Of a stretch of DNA of 64,000 nucleotides, positions 33,099-44,772 are shown piece after piece. The position numbers and the translations under genes were made by a program. The notes below the pieces were generated by a model. That model saw only the letters and a program-made list of their open reading frames with translations. It did no database searches and had not been told where the DNA came from. The stretch lies in contig NC_045441.1 in NCBI RefSeq assembly GCF_002776525.5, positions 124,565,610 to 124,629,609 on the forward strand, in the 5' to 3' direction. Within the stretch, counting starts at the first letter, position 1; every line of letters begins with the position of its first letter. The stretch comes from Piliocolobus tephrosceles (Eukaryota; Chordata; Mammalia; Primates; Cercopithecidae).

Positions 33099-33398
33099 CT
33101 TTTTTTTTTTTTTTTTTTTTGAGATGGAGTCTCACTCTGTTGCCCAGGCTGGAGTGCGGTGGTGTGATCTCAGCTCACTGCAACCTCTGCCGCCTTGGTT
33201 CAAGCGATTCTCCAGTCTCAGCCTCCCGAGTAGCTGGGATTACAGGCACCTACCACTGCACTCGGCTGATTTTTGTAGTTTTAGTAGAGACAGGGTTTCA
33301 CTATCTTGGTCAGGCTGGTCTTGAACTCTTGACCTCATGATCCACCCGCCTCAGCCTCCCAAAGTGCTGGGATTACAGGCATGAGCCACCACGGCTGA
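33099..33398 (-). repeat. Alu (AluS-like)
   Basis: Antisense dimer: ~20 T, 'gagatggagtctcactctg', ending 'ccaccacggctgaac'. Confidence 0.95.
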
Positions 33399-33688
33399 AC
33401 TTTTTTTTTTTTAGACAGAATTGCGCTCTGTCACCCAGGCTGGAGTGCAGAGGCATGATCTTAGCTCACTGCAACCTCCATCTCCAGAGTTCGAGCAATT
33501 CTCCTGCCTCAGCCTCCCAAGTAGCTAGAACTACAAGTGGGTGCCACCACATCCAGCTTACTTTTAGTAGAGATTGGGTTTCATCACGTTGGCCAAGCTG
33601 GTCTTGAACCTCTGACCTCAAGTGATCTGCCCGCAGTGGCCTCGCAAAGTGCTATGATTACAGGCATGAGCCACGGCGCCTGGCCTAA
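33399..33688 (-). repeat. Alu, abutting the previous one
   Basis: Antisense dimer beginning at the T run right after 33398 and ending 'cacggcgcctggcc'. Two Alus in tandem, same strand. Confidence 0.94.
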
Positions 33689-34742
33689 ACTGGTTTAGAT
33701 TCAAAACACTAATGCAGTGCATAGCAGTCTGCATAGCCAAATGCTCTGGTTAGGAGTTTAAATTTAGCATGTCTCTAATCTGCTGCTTCTTGTTCCTATT
33801 AAATTTCTATACAAAATAACTGAAAATGTAAATGAAAGAAAATTCACAAGACCATTTTACCCTTAGTTCATGAGGTAAAACATTTTAAAATAGTGATACC
33901 TAATTTTAAAGAAAATATATTAAAATTGAAACGCTTATACACTGCTGATGACATTACAAATTGTCTCAATCTTTTTGAAAATTAATGCAAAAATCATAAT
34001 GATGGTAATATCCTCTGATATAGTAATTTCATGTCTAGAAATTTTAGTTAAGCAAAAAATTTAAAGAAATGTGTGCTGTTTCAACCTTGCCTAGCACTTC
34101 AGAGTCAGTAATACAATTTAACAGTCAATTTAAATGAGCTAGAGCCTGGTTTAAGGCAGTGTAAAGATCTATATTTGAGGCATCCAAATTGCCATCCTGT
34201 ACTCCAAAGGTGTTATCTGTGTGATAGAACAATAAATGAAATCTACAAAATAAAAGTTTATCAAAGCTAAGGATAAGTCACAAACAAGCCAAATTCTACA
34301 TTTTAGAATATCATCACTGGAACAGGAAGGCTCCAAAACAAGAGGCCAACATTATGACCAGACTTTCAGGGTGAAGAAACAAATAAAACACAAAAGAACT
34401 TAAGAAATTCTGAGACTTAAGGAAAGAGTCAGTCAACAAAATTAAGCATACCATGACTAAAATTGTACTTGGTAAACTACAGTGCTGCCTAAAAACTGAT
34501 GATTACAGAATTTGAGTGTGCAATATTTGACACAGGAAAACTCTGTGTGCAGTGAAGTGGTTAAAAAAAATTTTTAATTAAAAAAACTGAATTTGGTAGA
34601 AGTACAAAAAAAACCTAACAAATACAAAGCTATAATTCACAAAACTAATTAAGAACAAAAATCAGTTCAATAAAGTAAATGTTCACTCTAAAATGTAAAA
34701 GAAAAATAACCCCAGTAAAAATAATCTGAGTAAAATTAAAAT
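33689..34742. other. 1-kb stretch, possible old L1M at 33905-34080
   Basis: 33905-34080 has LINE-1 3'-like words ('tatacactgctgatgacatt', 'gatatagtaatttcatgtc'). The rest is unassigned, with no gene. Confidence 0.35.
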
Positions 34743-35035
34743 GGGTCGGGTAAGGTGGCTCATGCCTGTAATTCCAGCACTCTGGGAGGCCAAGACAGAA
34801 GGATGGTTTGAGTCTAGGAATTTGAGACCAGTCAGGCCAAGATGGCAAGACCCTGTCATTACAAAAAAAAAAATCAGCCACACATGGTGGTGCACACCTG
34901 TAGTCCCAGCTTCTCAGGAGTCTCAAGTGGGAGGATAGCTTGAGCCCAGGAAGCCGGGGCTGCAGTGAGCTGTGTTCACGCCACTGCACTCCAGTCTGGG
35001 TGACAGAGTAAGACCCTGTCTCAATAGTAACAATG
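34743..35035 (+). repeat. Alu (AluJ-like)
   Basis: Diverged dimer: 'gggtcgggtaaggtggctc', linker with an A run near 34862-34873, right arm to 'ctgtctcaatag'. Confidence 0.92.
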
Positions 35036-35635
35036 GAAAAATAAAAATGAGGGAAAAAAGTCCAAAAATGTTTAATGTTGCTATGTAGAAAATTGACCAA
35101 TAAAATAGTGTAATTTTTCATATAAAATACTCTGATGAAAATTCAAAAATTTTGGTAAAACCGACTAAACTGGACTGACAGTGTCCTTGGAGGATCAGTC
35201 TACTGGGTCAAAAAATGTAGTAAAAAGATACATCACTACAATATCTATGATATCAAAAAAACCTGAGAAAAATCTAAGTGTCCAACAGGGGAAGATTTTC
35301 CTAACCAGTAAGGGCTATCATCTTCAATGAAACAGAGACAGAGAGATACACAACTATGAGAAAGGAAGAGGCCACCCACCCAACCCACAGGATCAGCTGT
35401 CAGCCCAGACAACTGACGCGGTTAATACACACAATCACATTGCCTTCCCATCGTTATAATGAAATTATTAACTGACTGCTAAAAATGAGGCTTGGAAGTT
35501 CATTTTACGTCCCCATTTCAGGAAGTATGTTATGGAATATACGAAAACTCTAAAACACTAATTTTATGGCAAGTTATTTAAATAAACTAATATTTAAAAA
35601 GTGAAAGTATAATACAAAATAAAAAGATTAAAAGG
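35036..35635. other. Unassigned stretch, weak L1M resemblance
   Basis: About 600 bases. 'aatctaagtgtccaacaggg' near 35271 resembles LINE-1 3' text, but the rest is unclear. Confidence 0.3.
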
Positions 35636-35797
35636 AGCTGGGCACAGTGGTACGCACCTGCAGTCCTAGCTACTGGGTAGGCTAAATAAAGCCAGAGGAT
35701 CACTTGAGCCCAGGAGATTGAGGCTGCAGTAAGCTATGATTGTGCCACTGCACTCCAGCCTGAGCAAAAGAGCAAGATCCTGTCTCTTAAACAAAGA
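35636..35797 (+). repeat. Shortened Alu (monomer-like)
   Basis: 'gagctgggcacagtgg' joins quickly to 'cagtcctagctactgggtagg' and the right arm. About 160 bases. Confidence 0.82.
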
Positions 35798-35801
35798 AAA
35801 G

Positions 35802-36052
35802 GCCGGGTACAATGGCTACGCCTGTAATACCAGCACTTTGGGAGGTCAAGGTGGGCAGATGACTTGAGCTCTGGAGTTCCAGACCAGCCTGGGCAATACA
35901 GCAAAATCCCATCTCTACAAAAAATACAAAATAATTAGATGAGTAAGGTGGTACATGTCTGTAGTCCCAGCTACTCAGGAGGCTGAGGTGGGTGGGAGGA
36001 TAGGAGGATAGCTTGAGCCGCGGAGACAGAGATTGTAAAAACAAACAAACAA
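35802..36052 (+). repeat. Alu with missing 3' part
   Basis: Left arm and start of right arm; stops at 'ccgcggagacagagattg' and passes into 'aaaaacaaacaaac'. Confidence 0.9.
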
Positions 36053-36104
36053 AAAGACTGAAAGGAAACACATTAAAGCAAACTTTTATCAATAGTTATC
36101 TTGG

Positions 36105-36414
36105 CCGGGGGTGGTGGCTCACGCCTGTAATGCCAGCACTTTGGGAGGCCAAGGCGGGCGGATCACGAGGTCAGGAGATCGAGACCATCCTGGCTAACAC
36201 AGTGAAACCCCGTCTCTACTAAAAAAAAAAAAAAAAAATACAAAAAACTAGCCAGGCGAGGTGGCGAGCGCCTGTAGTCCCAACTGCTCCGGAGGCTGAG
36301 GCAGGAGAATGGCGTGAACCCGGGAGGCGGAGCTTGTAGCGAGCTGAGATCCTGCCACTGTACTCCAGCCTGGGCGACAGAGCGAGACTCCGTCTCAAAA
36401 AAAAAAAAAAAAAA
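36105..36414 (+). repeat. Young AluY, Old World monkey-like
   Basis: 'actagccaggcgaggtggcg', 'gagctgagatcctgccac'. The linker A run is expanded to 18 (36221-36238). AATAGTTATCTTGG at 36091-36104 and 36415-36428 is a perfect TSD. Confidence 0.96.
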
Positions 36415-36502
36415 AATAGTTATCTTGGGTGACTTTTCTTCTATTTTGCCATTTTTCACATATTCTGTAATGAATATATACACTATAAACATTTAATTTT
36501 AG

Positions 36503-36810
36503 GCCAGGTGCCGTGGCTCAAGCCTGCTTTCCGGGCACTTTGAGAGGCTGAGGTGGGCAAATCACTCGAGGTCAGGAGTTTGAGACCAGCCTGGCCAACA
36601 ACGGTGAAAGTCTGTCTCTGTTAAAAATACGAAAATTAGCCAGGCATGGTGGCACATGCCTGAAGTCCCAGCTACTCGGGAGGCTGAGGCAAGAGAATCA
36701 CCTGAACCTGAGAGGCACAGGGTGCAGTGAGCCAAGATTGTGCCACTGCGCTCCAGCCTGGGTGACAGAGCGAGACTGTCTCAACCCAAAAAAAAAAAAA
36801 AAAAAAAAAT
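36503..36810 (+). repeat. Alu (AluS-like)
   Basis: Dimer: 'aggccaggtgccgtggctc' and a long A tail (36788-36809). Confidence 0.94.
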
Positions 36811-37901
36811 TATTTTTACTTTTACTCACTGGATGATCAGAATTAAAGTCAATAAAAGGACACCCATTAACTTTTGTTTCCATCTTTTAAAGTCCTAATA
36901 ATCACTGTAAACAATTCTTGTGTATTCTTATAGATACATCCTATACATACATAAACATACACTCACGAATATATCTTGTAGTACTCTCTTTTAACTGAAA
37001 AGGAGAAGAATGCATACATTATCCTGAACCCTTTTTCACTTTACATGCACCGCACATGCTTCCATCTTAATAGATGCATCTCTACTTCACTATTTTTCAT
37101 GGCTGCAACACATTTCATCATATAGATGGACAAATAATTTAACAAACACACAACTGACCCTCCTGTTTCCATCTGGTAATGCACACACTTGAACATATAA
37201 TCCTGTATGTCAGTACAACAGAAACAAACTCATTCTACAAAACTTGATTCACTGAACAATAAATTCACAGAAATTACCAAATTTACATATTTATCTCAAA
37301 GAGTTGAACCACTCAGACACATGAATCTTATATTTTATGCTAATATATATTTTATGTTGATACATGTTAATACACTACATGTACGTATGTGTGTAAATGT
37401 TTATATTTAATATAGTAATAGATATATGCTTATTAATATGCACATATATTTATTAAATATCAATAAATGTGTTGTTTATAAATATTAATTTGTGAAAACA
37501 TATATATGTATTAATATACTAATTAACATATTTGCTAATTGTTTTTCTAGTCATTATAATTCTTAACTTGTCTTTCATGATGAGATTTCACATTCTTATT
37601 TGAATGAAATATTTTATTATTCCAGTTATTAATTTTATTATCATTCCCCAATGTCTCAACTAAGGTATCACTCTTAATTTTTATAACAATTAAGAACCAA
37701 AATATTGGCATTTCTTACTGATGCAGCTGTCTATTTTTCAACACACATTTATGGTAGATGTATGTTAGAATTATAGTGAAATAATAATTACTGGTTGTGA
37801 AATGTTTTTCTGAATATTGAATATATTCTTAAACACCAACCTAGGCCATGACCCTTAGCTTACAAGTTAAACAGTCCTTTAAATTATATTGTAAGAACAC
37901 A
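36811..37901. other. AT-rich stretch, possible antisense L1M in first half
   Basis: 36990-37150 has reverse LINE-1-like words ('tttttcatggctgcaaca', 'catcatatagatggac'). 37330-37530 is very AT-rich with ATATT-type runs. No gene seen. Confidence 0.35.
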
Positions 37902-38140
37902 GCTGGGCACAGTAGCTCTGATTACTTGTGTTCAGGAGTTCAACACCAGCTTGGGCAACTGGGGAGACCCTGTCTTTACAAAAAATACAAATATTAGCCA
38001 GGCATGATGGTATGTGCCTGTGGTCCCTGCTACTCTGGAGGCTGAGGTGGGAGGATTGCTTGAGCCCCAGAGGTGGAGGTTGCAGCAAGCAGAGATCGCA
38101 CCACTGCACTCCAGCCTGGGTGACAGAGCGAAACTCTCTC
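37902..38140 (+). repeat. Alu with left-arm deletion
   Basis: 'agctgggcacagtagctctg' jumps to 'gtgttcaggagttcaacacc', missing part of the left arm. The right arm is intact. Confidence 0.9.
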
Positions 38141-38172
38141 TGAATCAATCAATCAATCAATCAATCAATCAA
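38140..38172. repeat. (AATC)n microsatellite in Alu tail
   Basis: Eight or so AATC units following the Alu end. A clear tail-derived microsatellite. Confidence 0.93.
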
Positions 38173-38489
38173 GTGAACCAAATCTCATCAAAAATCTTCA
38201 AAATCTATTATGATCATCCCATCCAAAATAAACAGCTATAAACTTTAGTCAAAAACAGCAAAAAGTAGGCTGGTAGAGACACTCTGAAATTGACAAAACA
38301 ATCCTAAAAATACTAAGATGCTGTGGGAAATATGTAACTTTTAAAAGGATTGAAAAGAAATCAGAATAAACTGAAAAATTCTCCCATGAAGTGATGTAAT
38401 TTTGACCATATCTATTAAAAAAATTTTTCCTGAATACACCAACACCACAACTGGTAAATTGATGAGTCAGCCTATGGATTAATTGACAT
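38173..38489. other. Unassigned stretch
   Basis: About 315 bases. The 121-codon antisense ORF (38249-38614) has no recognisable domain and runs into antisense L1M, so I treat it as chance. Confidence 0.4.
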
Positions 38490-39015
38490 AGAGCCAGTAT
38501 ATTTGTAGAACAAACTCTTAGAAATGAAATTGCTAGATGAAGCATGGTATGTGCATTTTTTTTTAGCTTTGACAAACATTGCCAAATTGTCGTTTTAAAA
38601 GTTGCACCAATCACACAGTCTCACCAAAGCCTATTAGAACCAAACTTTTTTTTTTTTTTTTGAGACAGAGTCTTGCTCTGTCACCAGGATGGAGTGCAGT
38701 GGCGCGATCTCAGCTCCCTGCAACCTCCGCCTCCCAGGTTCAAGCGATTCCTCAGCGTCAGCCTCCTGAGTAGCTGGGACTACAGGAGCGCGCCACCATG
38801 CCCAGTTAATTTTTGTATTTTTTCAGTAGAGATAGGGTTTCATTATGTTGGCCAAAATGGTCTCGATCTCTTGACCTCATGATCCGCCCACCTCGGCCTC
38901 CCAAAGCGCTGGGCTTACGGGTGTGAGCCGCTGCACCCAGCCAGAACCAAGTATTTTAATCCTCACCAATCTAAAACATAAATACTGGAGTTATTATTTA
39001 TAATTTGCATTTTTT
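38490..39015 (-). repeat. L1M fragment, antisense, split by an Alu
   Basis: 'agaaatgaaattgctagatg', 'ggtatgtgcattttttttta', 'ttgccaaattgtcgttttaa', then after the Alu 'gtattttaatcctcaccaat' and 'ataatttgcattttttaa'. This is the reverse LINE-1 pattern. Confidence 0.7.
38647..38941 (-). repeat. AluY/S-like in L1M
   Basis: Antisense dimer. AGAACCAA at 38636-38643 and 38942-38949 marks a short TSD. Confidence 0.95.
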
Positions 39016-39050
39016 AAAGAATTTGACTCAAAAAATAAAGAAAGAAGAAA

Positions 39051-39349
39051 GGCCAGGCAATGGTGGCTCACACCTGTAATCCCAGCACTTTGGGAGACCG
39101 GGGCTAGCGGATCACTTGAGTTCAGGAGTTTGAGATCAGCCTGGGCAACATGGAGAAACCTTGTCTCTATAAAAAACACAAAAATGAGTCGGGCGTGGCA
39201 CCTGTGGTCCCAGCTATGCAGGAGGCTGAGGTAGGAGGACTGCTTGAGCCTGGGAGGTAGAGGCTACAGTAAGACAAGATAGCAACACTGTACTCCAGGC
39301 TGGGTGACAGAGTGAGAACTTATATCAAAAAAACAAAACAAAACAAAAA
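39051..39349 (+). repeat. Alu (AluJ-like)
   Basis: Dimer: 'ggccaggcaatggtggctc' to a tail of 'aaaaaacaaaacaaaac'. Confidence 0.92.
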
Positions 39350-39997
39350 GAATTGAGAGTTTATGTATTTTATAATGAGAAAAATTCCTTTAAAACTAAT
39401 TGAATTCTGAAGAAACAAGTGTAAGAAACATTAAAAGTATACAAATTGGCTTTAAACTACTAACAATCTAAAAAAAAGTTCACATATTAAGAAGATAACT
39501 TGCAAAAAAATGCTGCTTATTTTAGGATTTTGAAATTAAGAGTTTTTCTAAATTCCTTTCTCAAGATTTTCTCCAGTGTTATTATTATGCTTTCTGTTAA
39601 CAGTAATTTCTAGTAGTCTGGGAGTAAAGAATAACCACCACAGCTTTTTATGCCACCTAGGGTTTTGATTTCCTGTCAATGGTCCACCAAGTTTTCAGTT
39701 GTCCAGTGCCAAAACTTGATCATAATCATTGATATAGCACTCTCCTCCATTCTCTAAATCCTAGTCATTAAATCCTACTTTTTTATTTAAGAATTCTCTT
39801 TTTACATACTCTTTGGAGGTCTCTTCTTCAAGTGGATTACTAATATAGGAAATAAAGGAATCTGAACTGACTCCTTACCATAATTTCTCTCATCTACAAT
39901 TCAACTTAGATACAGTCCTATTTGATTAACTTCCCTTCAAACCAGAGCCTACCAAACTTAATCACACAATCTTGTCAAAAATGCAGATTCTGGAAAC
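39350..39997. other. Unassigned 650-base stretch
   Basis: Complex AT-rich sequence, possibly very old repeat; no ORF or RNA recognised. Confidence 0.35.
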
Positions 39998-40092
39998 GTT
40001 GTTTGTTTTTTTTTTTAAGAGATGAGGTCTTGCTCTGTTGCCTAGCCAGGAGTGCAGTGGCATCATCGTAGTTCACTGCAGTTTCAAATTCC
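39998..40092 (-). repeat. Alu monomer fragment
   Basis: 'ttttttttttaagagatgagg' to 'cactgcagtttcaaattcc'; one partial arm, antisense. Confidence 0.7.
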
Positions 40093-40314
40093 TATTAGAA
40101 CCATTGCAGAGGCATTCATCTGTGTCCCATAAAACGTCTTTTAGGAATACAAATGTTCCTTCCATTGTATTCCAGGCTATAAGCTTAATACACAACTCCC
40201 TAAATCATATATATCCACGTAATTCATGTAATTCCAAGTTGTCCATATTTAAAGGCAACTAATTTTCAACGTAAGTGCCAAGAACACACATTAAATAAAG
40301 GACAGGCTAACTGC

Positions 40315-41665
40315 TGCTGGGAAAACTGGATATCTATATGCAAAAAAAAAATGAAACTGGATCTCTCTCACCGTCAAGACGGACTAAAGACTTAAACGTA
40401 AGACCCAAAAATATAAAACTGGAAGAAAAAAAAACACATCAGGACATTGGTCTAAGCAAAGATTTTTATGGCTAAGACCTCAAAAGCTCAGAAAATAAAA
40501 ATAAAAGTAGACAAATGAGACTATATTAAACTGAAAAGCTTCTGTACAGCAAAGAGAATATCTACATAATAAAGAGATAATCTCTTGAATGAAAGAAAAT
40601 ATTTGCAAACTATTAATGTGACAAGGGACTAATATCCAGAATATGCAAGAAACTCAAACAATTAAAAAAACACAAATAATCCCATTAAAAAGTGCGCAAA
40701 GGACACGAATAGACATTTCTTAAAAGAAGACACACAAATGGCCAACAGGTATATGAAAAAAATGTTCAACATCACTAATCATCAGAGAAATACAATTCTA
40801 AACCACAATGAGATATATCTTACCCCAATTAGAATGGGTATTTCTAAAACAAACACACACACACACACACAAAATAACAGATGCTGGCAAGCATGCAGAG
40901 AAAAGGGGAACTCTTAAACACTGTTGGTAGGAATGTAAATCCATACAACTACTATGAAAAACAGTATGGAGAATTCTAAAAAAAACTAAAAATATCATTA
41001 TCATACGATCTGGCAATCCCACCACTTGTATTTACACAAAAGAAAAGAATCAGTGTATCAAAGGGATATCTGCACTCATGTGTTTACTGCAGCACTATTC
41101 ACAATAGCCAAGACAAAGGACCAACTTAAGTGTCCATCAACAGATGAAATAAAGAAAATGTAGTATATATACACAATGGATTTGGGATTCAAAGAATGAA
41201 ATCATGTCATTTGCAACAACATAGGTGGAGTTGGAGGTTATTATATTAAGTGAAATAACCCAGGCACAGCAAGACAAATACTGCATGTTTTCACTCATAT
41301 GTAGAAACTAAAAGAGTTAATCTTATAGAAGTAGCAAATTATAGATACTAGAGGCTGCAGAGGGTGGGTGGGTGAGAGGGGATAAAGAGAAGTTGGTTAA
41401 TGAGTACAAAATATACAGTCAAATAGATGAAATAACTTCTAATGTTCAATAGCAGAGTACTGGTGACTATAGTCAGCAACAAAGTACTGTGTATTTCAAA
41501 GTAGCTACAAGAAAGAATTTTAAATATTCCCAACACAAAGAATAAATATTAACGGTGATAGATACTTCAAATGCCCTGACTTGATCATTACACATTCTAT
41601 GCATATAATACTCACATGTACTCCATAAATGTATGCTATTATGCATCAATCTAAAAAATTAAAGA
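40315..41665 (+). repeat. 5'-truncated L1 (ORF2 3' part and 3'UTR)
   Basis: Sense L1 text in order: 'gggaaaactggatatctata', 'actaaagacttaaacgtaag', 'aactgaaaagcttctgtaca', 'agtgcgcaaaggacacgaat', 'catcagagaaatacaa', 'gtccatcaacagatgaa'. Then comes a 3'UTR with a G-rich stretch (41354-41381) and end 'gcatcaatctaaaaaatt'. Many stops. It looks like L1MA/L1PB. An (AC)n run at 40851-40872 is embedded. Confidence 0.88.
40851..40872. repeat. (AC)n microsatellite within L1
   Basis: About ten AC units at the position of the L1 linker 'attaaaaagtc', apparently grown inside the element. Confidence 0.9.
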
Positions 41666-41707
41666 AACTGAATTCATAGTTTAAAAGCTCCCAGTAAAGA
41701 AATCCTA

Positions 41708-41982
41708 GGAGGGTGGTGGCTCATGCCTGTAATCCCAGCACTTTGGGAGGCCAAAGCAGGATTGCTTGAGCACAGTAGTTCGAAAACAGCCTGGGCAACA
41801 TGCGGAGACCCTGTATACAAAAAAATTTAAAAATCAGTCAGGTGTGGTGGTACACAACTGTAATCCCAGCTACTCAGGAGGCTAAAGTGAAAGGATTGCT
41901 TGGACCCAGCAATGAGCTGTGATCATATCACTGCACTCTACCCTGGGTGACAGAACAAGACCGTGTATCAAAAAAAAAGAAA
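41708..41982 (+). repeat. Alu, 5'-shortened
   Basis: 'gagggtggtggctcatgcc' start; AAAGAAATCCT at 41696-41706 and 41984-41994 forms the TSD. Confidence 0.92.
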
Positions 41983-42033
41983 GAAAGAAATCCTGTGGTT
42001 CAGAGAGCCAGGTATCAAAACCAGACAAAGATA

Positions 42034-42080
42034 TTAAAAAAAAAAAAAAAAAAAAAAAAGAGAAGAAAGAAAGAAAAACT
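42034..42080. repeat. Poly(A)/(AAAG)n tract
   Basis: About 26 A followed by GAGAAGAAAGAAAGAAAA, without an attached Alu body. Possibly the tail of a lost or very short insert. Confidence 0.8.
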
Positions 42081-42113
42081 TCAGACCAATACCTCTCATA
42101 AAAGTAGATGAAA

Positions 42114-42417
42114 GGCCAGGCACAGTGGCTAACGCCTGCAATCCCAGCACTTTGGGAGGCCAAGGCAAGCAGATCACCTCAGGTCAGGAGTTCAAGACCA
42201 GCCTAGCCAACGTGGTGAAACCCTGTCTCTACTAAAAATACAAAAATTAGCCAGGCATGGTAGTGGGTGCCTATAATCCCAGCTACTCGGGAGGCTGAGG
42301 CAGGAGAATCTCTTGAGCCTGGGAGGCAGAGGTTGCAGTGAGCTGAGACTATGCCAATGCACTTCTGCCTGGGCAACAGAGCGAGACTCTGTATCAACAA
42401 AAAAAAAAAGAAAGAAA
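42114..42417 (+). repeat. Alu (AluS-like)
   Basis: Full dimer: 'aggccaggcacagtggctaac' to 'gtatcaacaaaaaaaaaaag'. Confidence 0.95.
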
Positions 42418-42450
42418 AATCCTGAACAAAATATTAGCAAGTAAAATTTA

Positions 42451-42776
42451 GGCTGTGAACAGTGGCTCATGCCTGTTTTCTCAGTACTTTGGGAGGCCAA
42501 GGCAGGAGGACTGCTTGAGCCCTAGTGTTTGAGACCAACCTGGGTAACATAGAGGAACTCCATCTCTACAAAAAATTAAAAGAAAAAAAAAATTAGCTGG
42601 ATGTGGTGTGTGGTGCCACATGCCTGTACTCCCAGCTACTCTGGAGGCTGAGGTGAGAAGATCGCCTGATCCCAGGAGGTCAAGGCTACAGTGAGCCATG
42701 ATCGTGCCACTGCCTTCCAGCCTGGGTGACAGAATAAGACCTTGTCTCAAAAAAATAAAAATAAAATAAAATAAAG
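42451..42776 (+). repeat. Alu (AluJ-like)
   Basis: Dimer with a duplicated TGTGG in the right arm ('gatgtggtgtgtggtgcc') and an AAAAT-type tail. Confidence 0.92.
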
Positions 42777-42966
42777 CAACACATTAAAAAATTACAAACC
42801 ACAACCAAATGGGATCTATTCCAGGTATGCAAGGCTGGTTCCACATTTGAAAATAAATTAACGTAACCTGCCATATCAAAAGGTTAAAGAAGAAAAATCA
42901 CATGATCATATCATTGACAGAAAAAGCATTTGATAAAACTCATGATATTAAAAAAAACTCCAAGCA

Positions 42967-43262
42967 GGCCGGCTGCGGTGGTTCACACCTGTAATCCCAG
43001 CACTTGGGGAGAGCAAGGAGGGCAGATTGCTTCAGCCTAGAAGTTTGAGACCAGCCTGGGCAACATGAGGAAACCCCGTCTCTACAAAAAATACAAAAAT
43101 TAACCAGACATGGTGTCACATGCCTGTAGTCCCACCCAACCACTCGGGGGGCTGGAGTGGGAGGATCACTGAAGGTTGAGGCTGCAGTGTGCCAAAACTG
43201 CACCAATGCACTCCAGCCTGGATGACACGGTGAGACCTTGTCTCAAAAACAAAGCAAAACAA
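42967..43262 (+). repeat. Alu in L1M
   Basis: Dimer: 'ggccggctgcggtggttcac' to 'aaacaaagcaaaacaaaac'. Confidence 0.93.
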
Positions 43263-43338
43263 AACTCTAAGCAAACTGGGAATAGAGAAGAACTTCCTCA
43301 ACTTGGCAAAGAACATCTACAAAAAAACCTATAGCTAG

Positions 43339-43625
43339 GCCAGGCATGGTGGCCCACGCCTGCAATCCTAGCACCAATTTGGGAGGCCAAAGCGGGTGGA
43401 TCACTTGAGGCCAGCCTGGCCAAAATGGTAAAATCTCGTCTCTACTAAAAATACAAAAAATTAGCCAGACATGGTGGCAGGCGCCTATAGTACCAGCTAC
43501 TCAGGAGGCTAAGGCAGGAGAATCGCTTGACCCTGGGAGGCGAAGGTTGCCGTGAGCCGAGATCGCGCCACTGCACTCTAGCCTGGGCAACAGAGTGGGA
43601 CCTCATCTCAAAATAAATAAATTAA
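43339..43625 (+). repeat. Alu in L1M
   Basis: Dimer: 'ggccaggcatggtggccc' to 'cctcatctcaaaataaataa'. The left arm lacks a few bases near 'ggatcacttgaggccagc'. Confidence 0.93.
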
Positions 43626-43907
43626 TTTCATTTAAAGAAGAAAAGTAGTATCTTTTCCCCTAACTTCAAGTATAAAACATGATTGGCTGTTCTCACCAAT
43701 CTTATCCAGCGTAATTGTGGAAATTCCAGCCAGCACAAGAAAATAAAAGGCAAACAGACTAGAACAGAAGAAAAAAACCTGTCCCTATTTGTAGATGACA
43801 TGACTATTTAGAAAATCCCAAGAAATCTACCAAAAAAATCCCCCCAGAATCATTAAGTTCAGCAAGGTTATAAGACACAAGGTCAACATACAAAAATCAG
43901 TCTTATT

Positions 43908-44179
43908 TCATGCCTGTAATCCCAGCACTTTGAGAGCTGAGTTGGGCAGATCACTTGAGGCCAGGAGTTTGCAACCAGCCTGGCAACATGGTGAAACCCC
44001 ATCTACACTAAAAATACAAAAATTAGCTGCATGTGGTGGCGCTCACCTGTAATTCCAACTACTTGGGAGGCTGAGACACAAGCATCACTTGAACCCGGGA
44101 AGCAGAGGTTGCAGTGAGCCGAGATTGTGCCACTGCACTCCAGCCTAGGCAACAGAGTGACTCTGTCTCAAAAAAAAAA
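43908..44179 (+). repeat. 5'-truncated Alu in L1M with TSD
   Basis: Starts at 'catgcctgtaatcccagc'. CAAAAATCAGTCTTATTT on the left and CAAAAATCAATCATATTT on the right (about 44188-44205) are a TSD with two mismatches. Confidence 0.93.
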
Positions 44180-44477
44180 TCAAAATTCAAAAATCAATCA
44201 TATTTCCATATATTAATAAACATGAAAACTCAAATTTAAAATAGAATGCTATTTAACAAGTGCTCCAAAGAAAATGAAATACTTAGGTATAAATCTTAAC
44301 AAAATATGCGCAAGATCTATATGCTGAAAATTATAAAATGCTAATGTAAAATCAAAGATCTAAATAACTGAAGAGACTATGTTCATTGGTCAGAAAATAT
44401 AACATAATAAAGATATCAATACTCCCCAAATTGATGCATAGTATAATGCAATTCCTAGCAAAATCATAGGAAGGATT

Positions 44478-44772
44478 TTTGTTTGTTTGTTTTTTGAGAC
44501 AGAATCTTGCTCTGTAGCCAGGCTGGAGTGTACTGGCGCAATCTCGGCTCACTGCAACCTCTGCCTCCCAGATTCAAGTGATTCTCCTGCCTCAGCCTTC
44601 CAAGTAGCTGGGATTACAGGTGCATTCCACCACGCCCAACAAATGTTTGTATTTTTATAGAGATAGGCTTTCACCATGTTGGCCAGGATAGTCTTGATCT
44701 CTTGACCTCATGATCCACCTGCTTCGGCCTCCCAAAATGCTGGGATTACAGGCTTGAGCCACCACAGTGGGC
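44478..44772 (-). repeat. Alu (AluS-like) in L1M
   Basis: Antisense: 'gtttgtttgttttttgagac' to 'ccaccacagtgggc'. Confidence 0.94.

Noticed and set aside
34645..35121. A 158-codon antisense ORF
   Set aside because: Covers an Alu and its flanks; the residues are reverse Alu translation with no independent domain.
38140..38172. Possible CRISPR-like or satellite array
   Set aside because: It is a 4-base microsatellite at an Alu tail; no spaced repeat array exists in the window.
38249..38614. A 121-codon antisense ORF outside Alus
   Set aside because: No motif, no homology I recognise, and its upstream part is antisense L1M; most likely chance.
39960..39997. Possible MER5-type hAT scrap ('aaaaatgcagattctgg')
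   Set aside because: Only about 20 bases resemble it; too short to call.
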